Source of the DNA: Streptomyces sp. NBC_00572
GTDB taxonomy: Bacteria > Actinomycetota > Actinomycetes > Streptomycetales > Streptomycetaceae
Direction of reading: 5' to 3'
DNA: 64,000 bases
Assembly: GCF_026341815.1 (NCBI RefSeq)
Contig: NZ_JAPENX010000001.1
Location: 5,642,001-5,706,000, forward strand
Shown: positions 16,947-25,208 of the stretch, piece after piece
How positions within the stretch are numbered: position 1 is the stretch's first letter
Layout of the letters: each line of letters begins with the position of its first letter
Made by a program: the position numbers and the translations under genes
Notes under the pieces: model-generated
Database searches by the model: none
What the model saw: the letters and a program-made list of their open reading frames with translations, nothing else
Told to the model about the DNA's origin: nothing

Positions 16947-17981
16947 ATGGCAGGCAAGGCGGCAGCGGTGGAACTGGAAGTCGGCGACCGGACCGTACGC
17001 GTGTCCAATCCGGACAAGGTGTACTTCCCCGAACCCGGCTACACCAAGCTCGACATGGTCAGCTACTACCTGGCCGTGGGCGACGGCATCACGCGCGCCC
17101 TGCGCGACCGCCCCACCACCCTGGAGCGTTACCCCGACGGGGTGACCGGCGAGTCGTTCTTCCAGAAGCGCGCCCCGAAGTACCTGCCCGACTGGATCCC
17201 GACCGCCCACATCACCTTCCCCAGCGGCCGGTCGGCCGACGAGATGTGCCCCACCGAACCCGCGGCCGTGCTCTGGGCCGCAAACCTCGGCGCCGTCACC
17301 TTCCATCCCTGGCCGGTACGGCGGGAGGACACCGACCACCCCGACGAACTCCGCATCGACCTCGACCCACAGCCCGGCACCGACTACTCGGATGCCGTCC
17401 GCGCCGCCCATGAACTGCATGCGGTCCTCGACGAGCACGGGCTGCGCGGCTGGCCGAAGACCTCCGGCGGACGAGGACTCCACGTCTTCGTGCCGATCCT
17501 GCCCAACTGGACGTTTACGCAGGTCAGACGTGCGGCCATCGCCTGCGGCCGGGAGCTGGAGCGGCGGATGCCGGATCAGGTCACCATCAAGTGGTGGAAG
17601 GAGGAGCGCGGCGAGCGGATCTTCGTCGACTACAACCAGACCGCCCGGGACCGCACGATCGCCTCCGCCTACTCCGTACGTCCGCGACCGCACGCCCCCG
17701 TGTCGGCGCCACTGCGGTGGGACGAGATCGACGACGCCGTTCCGCTGGACTTCGACATCAGGACGATGCCGGTCCGGTACGCCGAACTGGGCGACGTCCA
17801 CGCCGGCATGGACGAGGAGCGGTTCAGCCTGGAGCCCCTGCTCGAACTGGCCAGGCGGGACGAGGCGGACCACGGCCTCGGGGACCTGCCCTATCCGCCG
17901 GAGTATCCGAAGATGCCGGGCGAGCCGAAGAGGGTGCAGCCGAGCCGGGCGAAGAAGGAGCCGGCGGACGAGGCGGATTGA
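16947..17981 (+). CDS. NHEJ DNA polymerase/primase (LigD PolDom-like)
   Basis: A 344-aa primase-polymerase like the N-terminal domain of mycobacterial LigD. Visible are VRVSNPDKVYFPEPGYTKLD, FFQKRAPKYLPDW, the catalytic DxD in RIDLDPQPG, the TSGGRGLHVFVPI segment with its catalytic His, and DYNQTARDRTIASAYSVRP. It fills short gaps at broken ends, preferring ribonucleotides in known relatives. ATG 16947 follows a TAGGCT box by 7 nt. The tail is Lys/Pro/Glu-rich. The domains that LigD fuses are here encoded by two divergent genes. Confidence 0.94.
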   Translation: MAGKAAAVELEVGDRTVRVSNPDKVYFPEPGYTKLDMVSYYLAVGDGITRALRDRPTTLERYPDGVTGESFFQKRAPKYLPDWIPTAHITFPSGRSADEMCPTEPAAVLWAANLGAVTFHPWPVRREDTDHPDELRIDLDPQPGTDYSDAVRAAHELHAVLDEHGLRGWPKTSGGRGLHVFVPILPNWTFTQVRRAAIACGRELERRMPDQVTIKWWKEERGERIFVDYNQTARDRTIASAYSVRPRPHAPVSAPLRWDEIDDAVPLDFDIRTMPVRYAELGDVHAGMDEERFSLEPLLELARRDEADHGLGDLPYPPEYPKMPGEPKRVQPSRAKKEPADEAD

Positions 17982-17995
17982 CGGGACGGATCGGA

Positions 17996-18060
17996 TCGGC
18001 CGGTCGGATCGGCCGGTCGGAGTGACGGGTCGGAGTGGCGGGTCGGGCTGGCGGGTCAGA
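17996..18060. repeat. five 13-bp degenerate tandem repeats after the polymerase stop
   Basis: Units at 17996, 18009, 18022, 18035 and 18048; the first two are identical (TCGGCCGGTCGGA) and the rest differ at a few positions. They follow the stop by 14 nt. Confidence 0.75.
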
Positions 18061-18117
18061 GGCGGGCCGGTGCTTCCGGGTGGGCGCCGGCCCGCCTCCT
18101 TTTCGAGCCTAAAACAA

Positions 18118-18138
18118 CACGAACGATCGTGCTAGCAT
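18118..18138 (+). promoter_or_regulatory. promoter with TetR-like operator for the alpha/beta hydrolase
   Basis: An inverted repeat CACGA-4nt-TCGTG (18118-18131) lies directly upstream of a -10 box TAGCAT (18133-18138). A related palindrome, GCACGACCGTGC, lies before the neighbouring TetR gene at 19774-19785. Confidence 0.6.
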
Positions 18139-18144
18139 TTTTAT

Positions 18145-18170
18145 GGATCCAAGACGTGGATCCAAGACGT
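18145..18170. repeat. exact 13-bp tandem repeat in the hydrolase 5' leader
   Basis: GGATCCAAGACGT occurs twice in direct succession (18145-18157, 18158-18170), between the promoter and the start codon. Confidence 0.9.
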
Positions 18171-18199
18171 GGACCGAGGACGACCGAGGAGAACCCGGC

Positions 18200-19084
18200 A
18201 TGTACCCGATGGCTCCGCTCATCCGCACCGCCCTGAACGCCACCGCCCGGGTCGCCCCCGGAGCGGCCGGCCGCTGGGCCTTCCAGCTCTTCGTCCGCCC
18301 GCTCGGCCGAGCGAGGGTGAAGCCCGAGGAGCAGGCGCTCTTCGCCGCCGCCCGGACCGGGCGCCTCCAGATCCGGGGCAAGGGCGTCGTCACGTACGCC
18401 TGGGGTGACGGCCGCCGGCCCGTCCTGCTCGTCCACGGCTGGTCCTCGCGCGCCTCGCGGCTCACCGCCTTCGCGGAAGCGTTGCTCGCCCGCGGCTACA
18501 GCCCCGTCGCCTTCGACGCGCCCGGCCATGGCGATTCCCCGGGGCGGGCCGGCAACATCGTCGAATACCGGGAGATCATCCGGGAGTTGCACGCCCGGCA
18601 CGGCGACTTCGACGCCGTCGTCGCCCATTCCTTCGGCGTCCTCGCCTCCCTCTTCGCCCTCCGGGACGGCGTCCGCACGGCCCGCTTCGTCGGGCTCGGC
18701 GGCGTCGGCTCCTTCGACCTGCTGGTCAGGGGCTTCCAGGACGGGCTCGGCGTGGACGATCGGATCGTCCGGTGCATGCGCGGTCACGTGGAGCGGCGGA
18801 TCGCGCCCGATGAGCCCGGCATCTGGGACCGCTTCGACGCGGACCGTGCCGCCGGTGAACTCGGCGCGCCCGTCCTGCTGTTCCACGACGAGAGCGACGA
18901 CATGGTGCCGCCCGTCCAGTCGCGGCGGCTCGCGCGAGCCCATGGCGACCGGGCCAGGCTCGTCGAAACCCGGGGGCTCGGCCACCGCCGCATCCTGCGC
19001 GACCCGGCCGTCGTGGCGGAGGCGGTGGAGTTCGTGACGGCGCCTGCGGGCGAACCGTCGGAGCGCCGGGTGGTCGCGGGCTGA
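18200..19084 (+). CDS. alpha/beta hydrolase
   Basis: A 294-aa alpha/beta-hydrolase fold protein. The oxyanion-hole motif is VLLVHGWSSR, then FDAPGHGDSPG, the nucleophile elbow VAHSFGVLAS, an acid near LLFHDESDDMVP and the catalytic His in GLGHRRIL. ATG 18200 is preceded by GAGGAGA. The N-terminal 60 residues are not hydrolase-like and may anchor the protein at the membrane. A TetR gene follows on the opposite strand and similar palindromes precede both, so the pair is probably co-regulated. The substrate is unknown. Confidence 0.9.
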   Translation: MYPMAPLIRTALNATARVAPGAAGRWAFQLFVRPLGRARVKPEEQALFAAARTGRLQIRGKGVVTYAWGDGRRPVLLVHGWSSRASRLTAFAEALLARGYSPVAFDAPGHGDSPGRAGNIVEYREIIRELHARHGDFDAVVAHSFGVLASLFALRDGVRTARFVGLGGVGSFDLLVRGFQDGLGVDDRIVRCMRGHVERRIAPDEPGIWDRFDADRAAGELGAPVLLFHDESDDMVPPVQSRRLARAHGDRARLVETRGLGHRRILRDPAVVAEAVEFVTAPAGEPSERRVVAG

Positions 19085-19101
19085 GGGGGCGGGGAGGGGT
19101 G

Positions 19102-19755
19102 CTACTCGGCGTCGAGGCCTTCCCGGCCCCGGTCCGTGGCCGAGGCGCGCAGCCGGGAGGCGATGCCCCGCTCGGCACGGTCGTACGCCCTGGTGTCGCC
19201 CAGCAGGACGGACTGCGCGTTGGCCGCCTCCATGAGGGCGATCACCTCGAAGGCCAGCTGCTCCACATCCAGGTCCCCGGTGAAATCCCCGACGGTCTGA
19301 GCCTCCGTCAGGGACCGTTCCATGTAAGTGGTCCAGTCGATGCGGGTCTGCGCGACGGCGTCGTGGACCGGACCCGTACGGGCGTCGAACTCGGCCGTGA
19401 CCGCGTGGAAGAAGCAGCCGCCCGCGAAGACCCGGCCCGAGGAGTACACGAGCCACTTCCGGCACAGCTCGCGCACGCGCCGGGCGCCCGGCGGCACGTC
19501 CTTCAGGGGGGTGAGGACCTGGTCGGTGAAGACGGCGACGGCGGCCCTGACCGTGGCGAGCTGCAGCTCCTCCTTGGAGCCGAAGAGGGCGAAGACGCCG
19601 CTCTTGCTGAGCTGTAGCTCGGTGGCGATCCGCCCCAGGGAGAGGCCTTCGAGCCCCTCGACGGAGGCGATGTCCATGGTCCGGCCGAGCACGAGCCGTC
19701 GGGTCTGGTTCCCGCGCTCGACGCGTCCGTCCGTCTTGGTCCCGCTGCCGCTCAT
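19102..19755 (-). CDS. TetR/AcrR-family repressor
   Basis: A 217-aa regulator. The N-terminal HTH reads MDIASVEGLEGLSLGRIATEL with recognition helix SKSGVFALFGSKEELQ. The C-terminal domain belongs to the TetR_C group with GGCFFHAVTAEFDARTGPVHDAV. A -10 box TAAGAT (19762-19767, minus) is 6 nt before ATG, and the palindrome GCACGACCGTGC (19774-19785) lies just upstream, as expected for autoregulation. It is convergent with the alpha/beta hydrolase, its likely target. Confidence 0.92.
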   Translation of the reverse strand: MSGSGTKTDGRVERGNQTRRLVLGRTMDIASVEGLEGLSLGRIATELQLSKSGVFALFGSKEELQLATVRAAVAVFTDQVLTPLKDVPPGARRVRELCRKWLVYSSGRVFAGGCFFHAVTAEFDARTGPVHDAVAQTRIDWTTYMERSLTEAQTVGDFTGDLDVEQLAFEVIALMEAANAQSVLLGDTRAYDRAERGIASRLRASATDRGREGLDAE

Positions 19756-19761
19756 GGCCCC

Positions 19762-19785
19762 ATCTTACTGAACGCACGACCGTGC
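19762..19785 (-). promoter_or_regulatory. leaderless TetR promoter with operator
   Basis: TAAGAT at 19762-19767 (minus) and the inverted repeat GCACG-AC-CGTGC at 19774-19785 in the -10/-35 spacer. Confidence 0.6.
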
Positions 19786-19884
19786 GGGAACTTTCCGCCC
19801 GCCGCCCCCGCCGCCCCGCCACCCCCTCGGTCCGGCCGCCGCCCTGCCCCGCCCCGCGTAGGCCGTCCGCCACCCGCCCGCGAG

Positions 19885-20679
19885 CTACCCGGTCCGCTCG
19901 CCGGGGTCGCGTCGTTCCGCCGGAGCGAGCAGCAGGACCTCCAGGGCGCGGGCGCAGGACCGGGCCTGCGCCAGGTACCAGTCGAGCCGCGCGTCCGTGA
20001 TCAGGTGCGGGGTCGCACGGACCGCGAGAGCGAAGCGCGCGTGCCCCGCCCGCTCCAGGACCGGCACGGCCAGGGTCCGCACCCCGTGGGCGGACTCCCC
20101 GTCGTCGATGGCGTACCCCGCCTCCCGTACCCGTGCCAACTCGACGGCGAGAGCGGGAGGTTCGACAAGGGTCCGCTCGGTGAGGGCGTACAGCGGCGGA
20201 AGCGAGCGGGGGCCGGCCTCGCCCGCCCGGGGCCAGGCGAGCAGCACCTTTCCGAGCGCCGTCGAGTGCAGCGGCCGGCGCAGCCCCACCTTGGGGGTCA
20301 CCGAGCCGCCCGCCACGATCACCACGTGCGGACCGCTGCGCAAGGCCAAGTCTGCGGTTGCGCCCGTCCGTTCGGTCAGATCGGCCAGCTCGGGCGCGGC
20401 CAGGTGGAGCCCCCGCTGGTGGTACGAGAGCCGTCCCAGCTCCGTCATCGCCGGGCCCAGCCGGTAGCGGGCGGTCCGGACGTCCTGCTCCAGGAAACCC
20501 GCGCCGAGCAGGGTCCGGGCGAGCCGGTGCGCGGTGGACGTGGAGAGCCCGAGCCGCCGCGCGAGGTCGGAGGCGCTCAGGTCGGGCCCGTTGTCGTGGA
20601 AACAGTGCAGTACGTCCAGTGCACGGCGGACCGCCTGGGCGCCCGCCGGGGGTCGGACGATGCCGGCCTCGGTCGTCAT
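19885..20679 (-). CDS. IclR-family transcriptional regulator
   Basis: A 264-aa protein. The winged helix is clear (AVRRALDVLHCFHDNG, LSASDLARRLGLSTSTAHRLARTL, YRLGPAMTELGRL), followed by the IclR effector domain with RRPLHSTALGKVLLAW, AGYAIDDGESAHGVRTLAVPV and a Cys-containing end. ATG 20679 is chosen because the conserved QAVRRALDVL start follows it closely. Behind it on the same strand lies a decayed gene, so its original target may have been lost. Confidence 0.92.
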   Translation of the reverse strand: MTTEAGIVRPPAGAQAVRRALDVLHCFHDNGPDLSASDLARRLGLSTSTAHRLARTLLGAGFLEQDVRTARYRLGPAMTELGRLSYHQRGLHLAAPELADLTERTGATADLALRSGPHVVIVAGGSVTPKVGLRRPLHSTALGKVLLAWPRAGEAGPRSLPPLYALTERTLVEPPALAVELARVREAGYAIDDGESAHGVRTLAVPVLERAGHARFALAVRATPHLITDARLDWYLAQARSCARALEVLLLAPAERRDPGERTG

Positions 20680-20767
20680 AGGTTCGCTCCCCGTGGGTGA
20701 TCGGGCTCCCACGCTGCCACATGGCGGGAGCCGAATCATGGGTCGGGCGAGGTAGGAAACACGCCGT

Positions 20768-21098
20768 TCATGCGCCACGCACGACGTACCGGGTGGCGCA
20801 CGCCCACCGTCTCTCCTGGACGTGGATACTGCTCCCGTGCCCGACGGTCCGGCGGCGCCCCAGGGGGTTGCCGTCGGGGCGAGTGAGGCGGACGGACCCC
20901 GCCGGGTTCGACGGTGGTCTGGGTGAGTTCGCCGCGGGCGAGCCGGTCCGCGTCCTCGCCGTACCCGCCGAAGAAGGCGACCCGGTCCCCGTGGACGGCC
21001 ACCGCCTCTGCGCCCCGCACGGAGTTGGCGCGCGCCCGCACGGGCCGGCCGGGGTGGATCTCCAGGAGCGGGAAGTCGGTGTACGGGCAGGCCCAGGC
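20768..21098 (-). pseudogene. decayed, frameshifted remnant of a hypothetical gene
   Basis: The minus strand reads as a coherent protein end: WACPYTDFPLLEIHPGRP, RGAEAVAVHGDRVAFFGGYG and LTQTTVEPGG in one frame, then SVRLTRPDGNPLGRRR and GSSIHVQ in another. The frame changes at a GGCGGGG run near 20897-20904. No start codon or N-terminal part is found upstream. This looks like a 5'-deleted, frameshifted gene remnant of unknown function. I cannot exclude a sequencing error at the G run. Confidence 0.5.
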
Positions 21099-21218
21099 AA
21101 CGCCCGATGTCCGGCGGCGCGGCAGAGGCTTTCGGCGAGCCGCTTTGCAAACGGCGGCGAACGTCGCATTGATCGAACGTTGATGGCGCGTTTACGGCCC
21201 TCCGGCAGCGTGTACCGC

Positions 21219-21476
21219 ATGCAGACCGACACGATCGTACTGACCGCACCGGAGCCCGACATGACCTGGCAGGAGAACGCGCTGTGCGCCCAGGCCGGCC
21301 CGGAGTTCTTCTTTCCGGCGCCCGGCTCCTCGACCCGCGAGGCGAAGCAGCTCTGCGGGGCCTGTGAGGGGCGGGTGGCCTGCCTGGAGTACGCGCTGAA
21401 GCACGACGAGCGCTTCGGGGTGTGGGGCGGGCTCTCGGAGAAGGAGCGGTTCCGGCTCAAGCGCCGACAGGGCTGA
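21219..21476 (+). CDS. WhiB-like iron-sulfur regulator
   Basis: An 85-aa Wbl protein. Cys23, Cys46, Cys49 and Cys55 form the CxxC plus two distal Cys set that binds a 4Fe-4S cluster. The turn GVWGGLSEKER and the basic tail RFRLKRRQ are the expected DNA or sigma-factor-binding parts. TWQENALCAQ and STREAKQLC resemble WhiB itself more than WblE or WhiD. ATG 21219 is chosen for normal family length; an in-frame ATG at 21183 would add 12 residues. A strong bidirectional terminator follows. Confidence 0.93.
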   Translation: MQTDTIVLTAPEPDMTWQENALCAQAGPEFFFPAPGSSTREAKQLCGACEGRVACLEYALKHDERFGVWGGLSEKERFRLKRRQG

Positions 21477-21525
21477 GCGACAGCGGACGCCTCGGCGCGG
21501 GGGTACGAGGGGTCCGGGTGCGGAG

Positions 21526-21569
21526 CGACACGGGCGCGGCAGGCTGATCAGCCTGCCGCGCCCGTGTCG
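21526..21569. terminator. bidirectional terminator between wbl and desaturase genes
   Basis: A perfect 20-bp stem (21526-21545 with 21550-21569) around a 4-nt loop, between two convergent genes. Confidence 0.95.
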
Positions 21570-21604
21570 TCGGTCGTGTTCGGAGCGGGTGTCGAACCGG
21601 TAGC

Positions 21605-22579
21605 TCAGCCGGCGGCGCGCGCGGCCATCCGGGCCTTGCGGGCGGCGAGCTTCTCGTCGAACTTGCTCGCCTCGGAGTCCAGGCCGTTCATGTACAGGCC
21701 CAGCTCCTCCTGGGCCTGCAGCCCTTCCGGCCCGAGGCCCTCGATCTGGAGGACCTTGAGGAAGCGGAGGACCGGCTGGAGGACGTCGTCGTGGTGGATG
21801 CGCATGTTGTAGATCTCGCCGATCGCCATCTGCGCCGCCGCCCGCTCGAAGCCGGGCATGCCGTGTCCGGGCATCCGGAAGTTGACCACGACGTCCCGCA
21901 CGGCCTGCATGGTCAGGTCGGGGGCCATCTCGAAGGCCGCGCCCAGCAGGTTGCGGTAGAAGACCATGTGCAGGTTCTCGTCGGTGGCGATACGGGCCAG
22001 CATCCGGTCGCAGACCGGGTCACCGGACTGGTGGCCGGTGTTGCGGTGCGAGATGCGGGTGGCGAGCTCCTGGAAGGCGACGTACGCCACGGAGTGCAGC
22101 ATCGAGTGCCGGTTGTCGGACTCGAAGCCCTCGCTCATGTGCGACATCCGGAACTGCTCCAGCTTGTCCGGGTCGACGGCGCGCGAGGCGAGCAGGTAGT
22201 CGCGCATCACGATGCCGTGGCGGCCCTCCTCGGCGGTCCAGCGGTGCACCCAGGTGCCCCAGGCGCCGTCGCGGCCGAAGAGGCTGGCGATCTCGTGGTG
22301 GTAGCTCGGGAGGTTGTCCTCGGTGAGCAGGTTGACCACGAGGGCGATCTTGCCGATGTCGGTCACCTTGGACTGCGCCGGGTCCCAGGCTTCGCCGTCC
22401 TCGAAGAAGCCGGGGAAGTTGCGGCCGTCGGACCAGGGCACGTACTCGTGCGGCATCCAGTCCTTGGTGACCTTGAGGTGCCGGTTGAGCTCCTTCTCCA
22501 CGACCTCTTCCAGCGCGTAGAGCAGCCGCGCGTCGGTCCACCCTGTCGAGCTGCCGAGGTGGGGAGAGGTGAGCGTCAC
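21605..22579 (-). CDS. acyl-ACP desaturase (ferritin-like diiron)
   Basis: A 324-aa soluble stearoyl-ACP-desaturase-family protein. Diiron ligands appear in LLTEDNLPSYHHE, TAEEGRHGIVMRDYL, and ATDENLHMVFYRN. It inserts a double bond in ACP- or CoA-bound fatty chains with O2 and ferredoxin electrons. GTG 22579 is chosen for an AGGAG site 5 nt upstream. Its promoter carries repeated CGTAGGTTA elements, indicating regulation. Confidence 0.93.
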   Translation of the reverse strand: MTLTSPHLGSSTGWTDARLLYALEEVVEKELNRHLKVTKDWMPHEYVPWSDGRNFPGFFEDGEAWDPAQSKVTDIGKIALVVNLLTEDNLPSYHHEIASLFGRDGAWGTWVHRWTAEEGRHGIVMRDYLLASRAVDPDKLEQFRMSHMSEGFESDNRHSMLHSVAYVAFQELATRISHRNTGHQSGDPVCDRMLARIATDENLHMVFYRNLLGAAFEMAPDLTMQAVRDVVVNFRMPGHGMPGFERAAAQMAIGEIYNMRIHHDDVLQPVLRFLKVLQIEGLGPEGLQAQEELGLYMNGLDSEASKFDEKLAARKARMAARAAG

Positions 22580-22615
22580 GGGGACTCCTGGGGACGGAGA
22601 AGGGCATACGGGCAT

Positions 22616-22660
22616 ACCTACGGATTCGTAGGTTACGAGACCGTAGGTTAAGGCTCCGTA
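22616..22660 (-). promoter_or_regulatory. operator-like repeats before the desaturase
   Basis: A perfect inverted repeat ACCTACG-GATT-CGTAGGT (22616-22633) is followed by a second CGTAGGTTA half-site (22642-22650) and a related CCGTAAGG (22655-22662). They lie 37-80 nt before the start, over the likely core promoter. Confidence 0.65.
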
Positions 22661-22872
22661 AGGCGTCGGCCAAGCCCGTCCCGGCGATGTCCGGTTACGT
22701 TCCGTTATGTGCGCTGCTCGGGTGGGGCGCCGGAGATGCAGGTCACGTCCCGGGTACCCGGTATCGGTCATGAGAAAAACTACGGAGAGCAGATGCCCGG
22801 CCGCGCGGTGCAGTCGGCCGGCGGCCCGAAGCGGATGGCTGTCCGGTGCCGGAGCAGCGGACGGCCGTCCGG

Positions 22873-23151
22873 TCAGAGCAGGTGGTCGGCGGCGCCGGCC
22901 TTCACCGCGCAGATCAGCGCCCGGAGCGCCTCCACCGAGTCGCTGACGTACGCGCCCGGGGTCAGGGTCGAGCCGATATACGCCCGGCCCGTGTCGTCGA
23001 GGCCGAACCGGAAGCAGTTGGCGCCCTCGCTGCAGAAGGCCTCGTCCCAGTCGATCTCGACGGCGGCGGTGGCGACGGCGGGCCGGGTGGCGACGGGGCC
23101 GGCGGCGGTGGTGGTCGCGGCGGCGCCGGTGGCGGCGGTCCTGGGGTTCAT
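22873..23151 (-). CDS. DUF397-like small protein
   Basis: A 92-aa protein. After an Ala/Thr-rich N-terminus, the part EAFCSEGANCFRFGLDD, a middle ending in GAYVSDSVEAL, and the final helix ALRALICAVKAGAADHLL fit a divergent DUF397 pattern. Unlike the 7784 gene, it has no XRE/DUF5753 partner beside it. It lies between the desaturase and the ABC-F gene, all on one strand. Confidence 0.7.
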   Translation of the reverse strand: MNPRTAATGAAATTTAAGPVATRPAVATAAVEIDWDEAFCSEGANCFRFGLDDTGRAYIGSTLTPGAYVSDSVEALRALICAVKAGAADHLL

Positions 23152-23275
23152 CGTGTGGGGGGTCCTTCACAGTTCCTGGGCGACGGTGCGGACGAACGTA
23201 CGTGACTCGTCCGTTCCCGCTAGAGACGGCGCTCGGTCCGTCCCGCCGAGGACGCGGCCTGCCGAGGCCGCGACC

Positions 23276-24919
23276 CTACCGAGGACTCGACGCCGTCCCC
23301 CGCACCTCCTCCACCGTCGTCGGCCGCAGCTCACCGTCGAGCAGCAGCCAGCGGGTGATCCCCAGCGACTCCAGGAACGTCACGTCGTGGCTCGCCACGA
23401 TCAGCGCCCCTTCGTACGCGTCGAGGGCCGCCGTCAGCTTCCGTACCGACGCCATGTCCAGGTTGTTCGTCGGCTCGTCCAGCATCAGCAGTTGTGGAGC
23501 CGGCTCCGCGAGGAGTAGCGCCGCGAGCGTCGCCCGGAACCGCTCTCCGCCCGACAGGGTGCCGACGGGCTGATCCGCCCTCGCGCCCCGGAACAGGAAC
23601 CGTGCAAGCCGCGCCCTGATCGCGTTCCCCGTCGCCGTGGGCGCGAACCGGGCCACGTTCTCCACCACGCTCAACCCGTCGTCGAGGACATCGAGCCGCT
23701 GCGGCAGGAAGCGGAGCGGCACCCGCGCGTCCGCCTCGCCCGACAGCGGTTCGAGGTCCCCGGCGATCGTCCGCAGCAGCGTCGTCTTCCCGGCGCCGTT
23801 CCTGCCGACCAGCGCGATCCGCTCCGGACCTCGCAGCTCGAACTCACCCGCCACCCGGGCCCCGTACCGCAGCTCCAGCTCCCGCAGGAACAGCACCTCG
23901 CGTCCCGGCGGCACCGAGGTGCGCGGCAGCTCGACCCGGATCTCGTCGTCGTCCCGCACCGCCTCCACGGCCGCGTCGAGCCGTTCCCGCGCCTCCGAAA
24001 GCCGCTCCGTGTGCAGCGCCCGGTGCTTGCCGGCCGAGACCTGGGCCTCGCTCTTGCGGTTGTTCGCCACGATCTTCGGGACGACCTTGTTCTCGAAGCT
24101 CTTCTGCGCGTAGCGCTTCCGGCGGGCCAACTTCATCTGGGATTCGGAGAGTTCCCGCTTCTGTCGCTGAACGTCGGCCTCGGCGACCCGCACCATCCGC
24201 TCCGCCGCGTCCTGTTCGGCGGCGAGCGCGGCCTCGTAATCGGACCAGGCGCCGCCGTACCAGGCGACGGAGCCGTCCCGTAGATCGGCGATCTGGTCGA
24301 CGAGCTCCAGGAGTTCACGGTCGTGGCTGACCACGACCAGGACGCCGGACCAGTTCTCCACCGCCTCGTACAGCCGCGCGCGGGCGTGCCGGTCCAGATT
24401 GTTGGTCGGCTCGTCGAGCAGCAGGACGTCGGGGCGGGCGAGCAGCAGCGCGGCGAGCCGCAGCAGGACGGACTCGCCGCCCGAGACCTCGCCGACGGTC
24501 CGGTCGAGGCCGACGGCACCGAGCCCGAGCTGGTCGAGGGCGGCGCGGGCCCGCTCCTCCACGTCCCAGTCGTCGGCGAGGGCGGTGAAGTGCTCCTCCG
24601 CCGGGTCGCCCGCCTCGATGGCGTGCAGGGCGGCCCGCTTCGCCGCGATGCCGAGGATCTCGTCCACCCGCCGGGACGTGTCCAGAACCAGGTTCTGGGG
24701 CAGGTAGCCGAGCTCGCCGGTGACCCGGACCGTGCCGGAGGCCGGGGTCAGTTCGCCCGCGAGGAGCTTCAGGAGCGTGGACTTGCCGGAGCCGTTGAGC
24801 CCGACGAGCCCGGTGCGGCCGGGGCCGACCGCGAGCCGGAAGTCGTCGAGGACCTCGGTGCCGTCGGGCCAGGAGAAGGAGAGAGAGGTGCAGGTGATGA
24901 AAGTGGGGTGATGCGCCAT
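23276..24919 (-). CDS. ABC-F ATPase (ribosome-associated, antibiotic-resistance-like)
   Basis: A 547-aa protein with two ABC domains and no membrane part. Walker A motifs are GLNGSGKSTLL and GRNGAGKTTLL; signatures are EVSGGESVLL and LSGGERFRA; Walker B sites end in LLLDEPTNNLD and LMLDEPTNNLD. The basic linker (KLARRKRYAQKSFENKVVPKIVANNRKS) is the part that reaches the peptidyl-transferase centre in ABC-F proteins. ATG 24919 has GGGAGG nearby. Length and linker fit the resistance-type ABC-Fs, but the drug cannot be told from sequence. Confidence 0.9.
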   Translation of the reverse strand: MAHHPTFITCTSLSFSWPDGTEVLDDFRLAVGPGRTGLVGLNGSGKSTLLKLLAGELTPASGTVRVTGELGYLPQNLVLDTSRRVDEILGIAAKRAALHAIEAGDPAEEHFTALADDWDVEERARAALDQLGLGAVGLDRTVGEVSGGESVLLRLAALLLARPDVLLLDEPTNNLDRHARARLYEAVENWSGVLVVVSHDRELLELVDQIADLRDGSVAWYGGAWSDYEAALAAEQDAAERMVRVAEADVQRQKRELSESQMKLARRKRYAQKSFENKVVPKIVANNRKSEAQVSAGKHRALHTERLSEARERLDAAVEAVRDDDEIRVELPRTSVPPGREVLFLRELELRYGARVAGEFELRGPERIALVGRNGAGKTTLLRTIAGDLEPLSGEADARVPLRFLPQRLDVLDDGLSVVENVARFAPTATGNAIRARLARFLFRGARADQPVGTLSGGERFRATLAALLLAEPAPQLLMLDEPTNNLDMASVRKLTAALDAYEGALIVASHDVTFLESLGITRWLLLDGELRPTTVEEVRGTASSPR

Positions 24920-25208
24920 AGGGGCCTCCCGGATGCGTGAGCGCAGGCGTGACGTGATGCGACGCGTGGAGACACCGGGGCGCGGGCTGTCTGTCGTAAG
25001 AACGGCTCGTACGCCGAGGTCGAGAACGGCACACGCGGCACAGGGGGCACGCGCGGCACGGTGTCTCGCAACCTCAGACGAGCAACGTCCTTCTCCGATC
25101 AGACGACGACCAAGACGAGAGCAACGGTACGCCGGAGCGCGGAAGGGCGGCAAACGATTTACGGGGTGACCCGTGAGGTGGCCCGTGGGGCGCCCCCGGG
25201 AACGGAAG
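24920..25208 (-). other. 289-bp leader region of the ABC-F gene
   Basis: Holds the ABC-F promoter and a long possible 5' leader. An in-frame-shifted short reading frame from a GTG (VPFSTSAYEPFLRQTARAP) overlaps the ABC-F start and could be a leader peptide; this is weak. No gene is otherwise supported. Confidence 0.3.

Noticed and set aside
17996..18060. Possible CRISPR-like array
   Set aside because: Units are directly adjacent without spacers and are degenerate; it is a minisatellite, and no cas genes are present.
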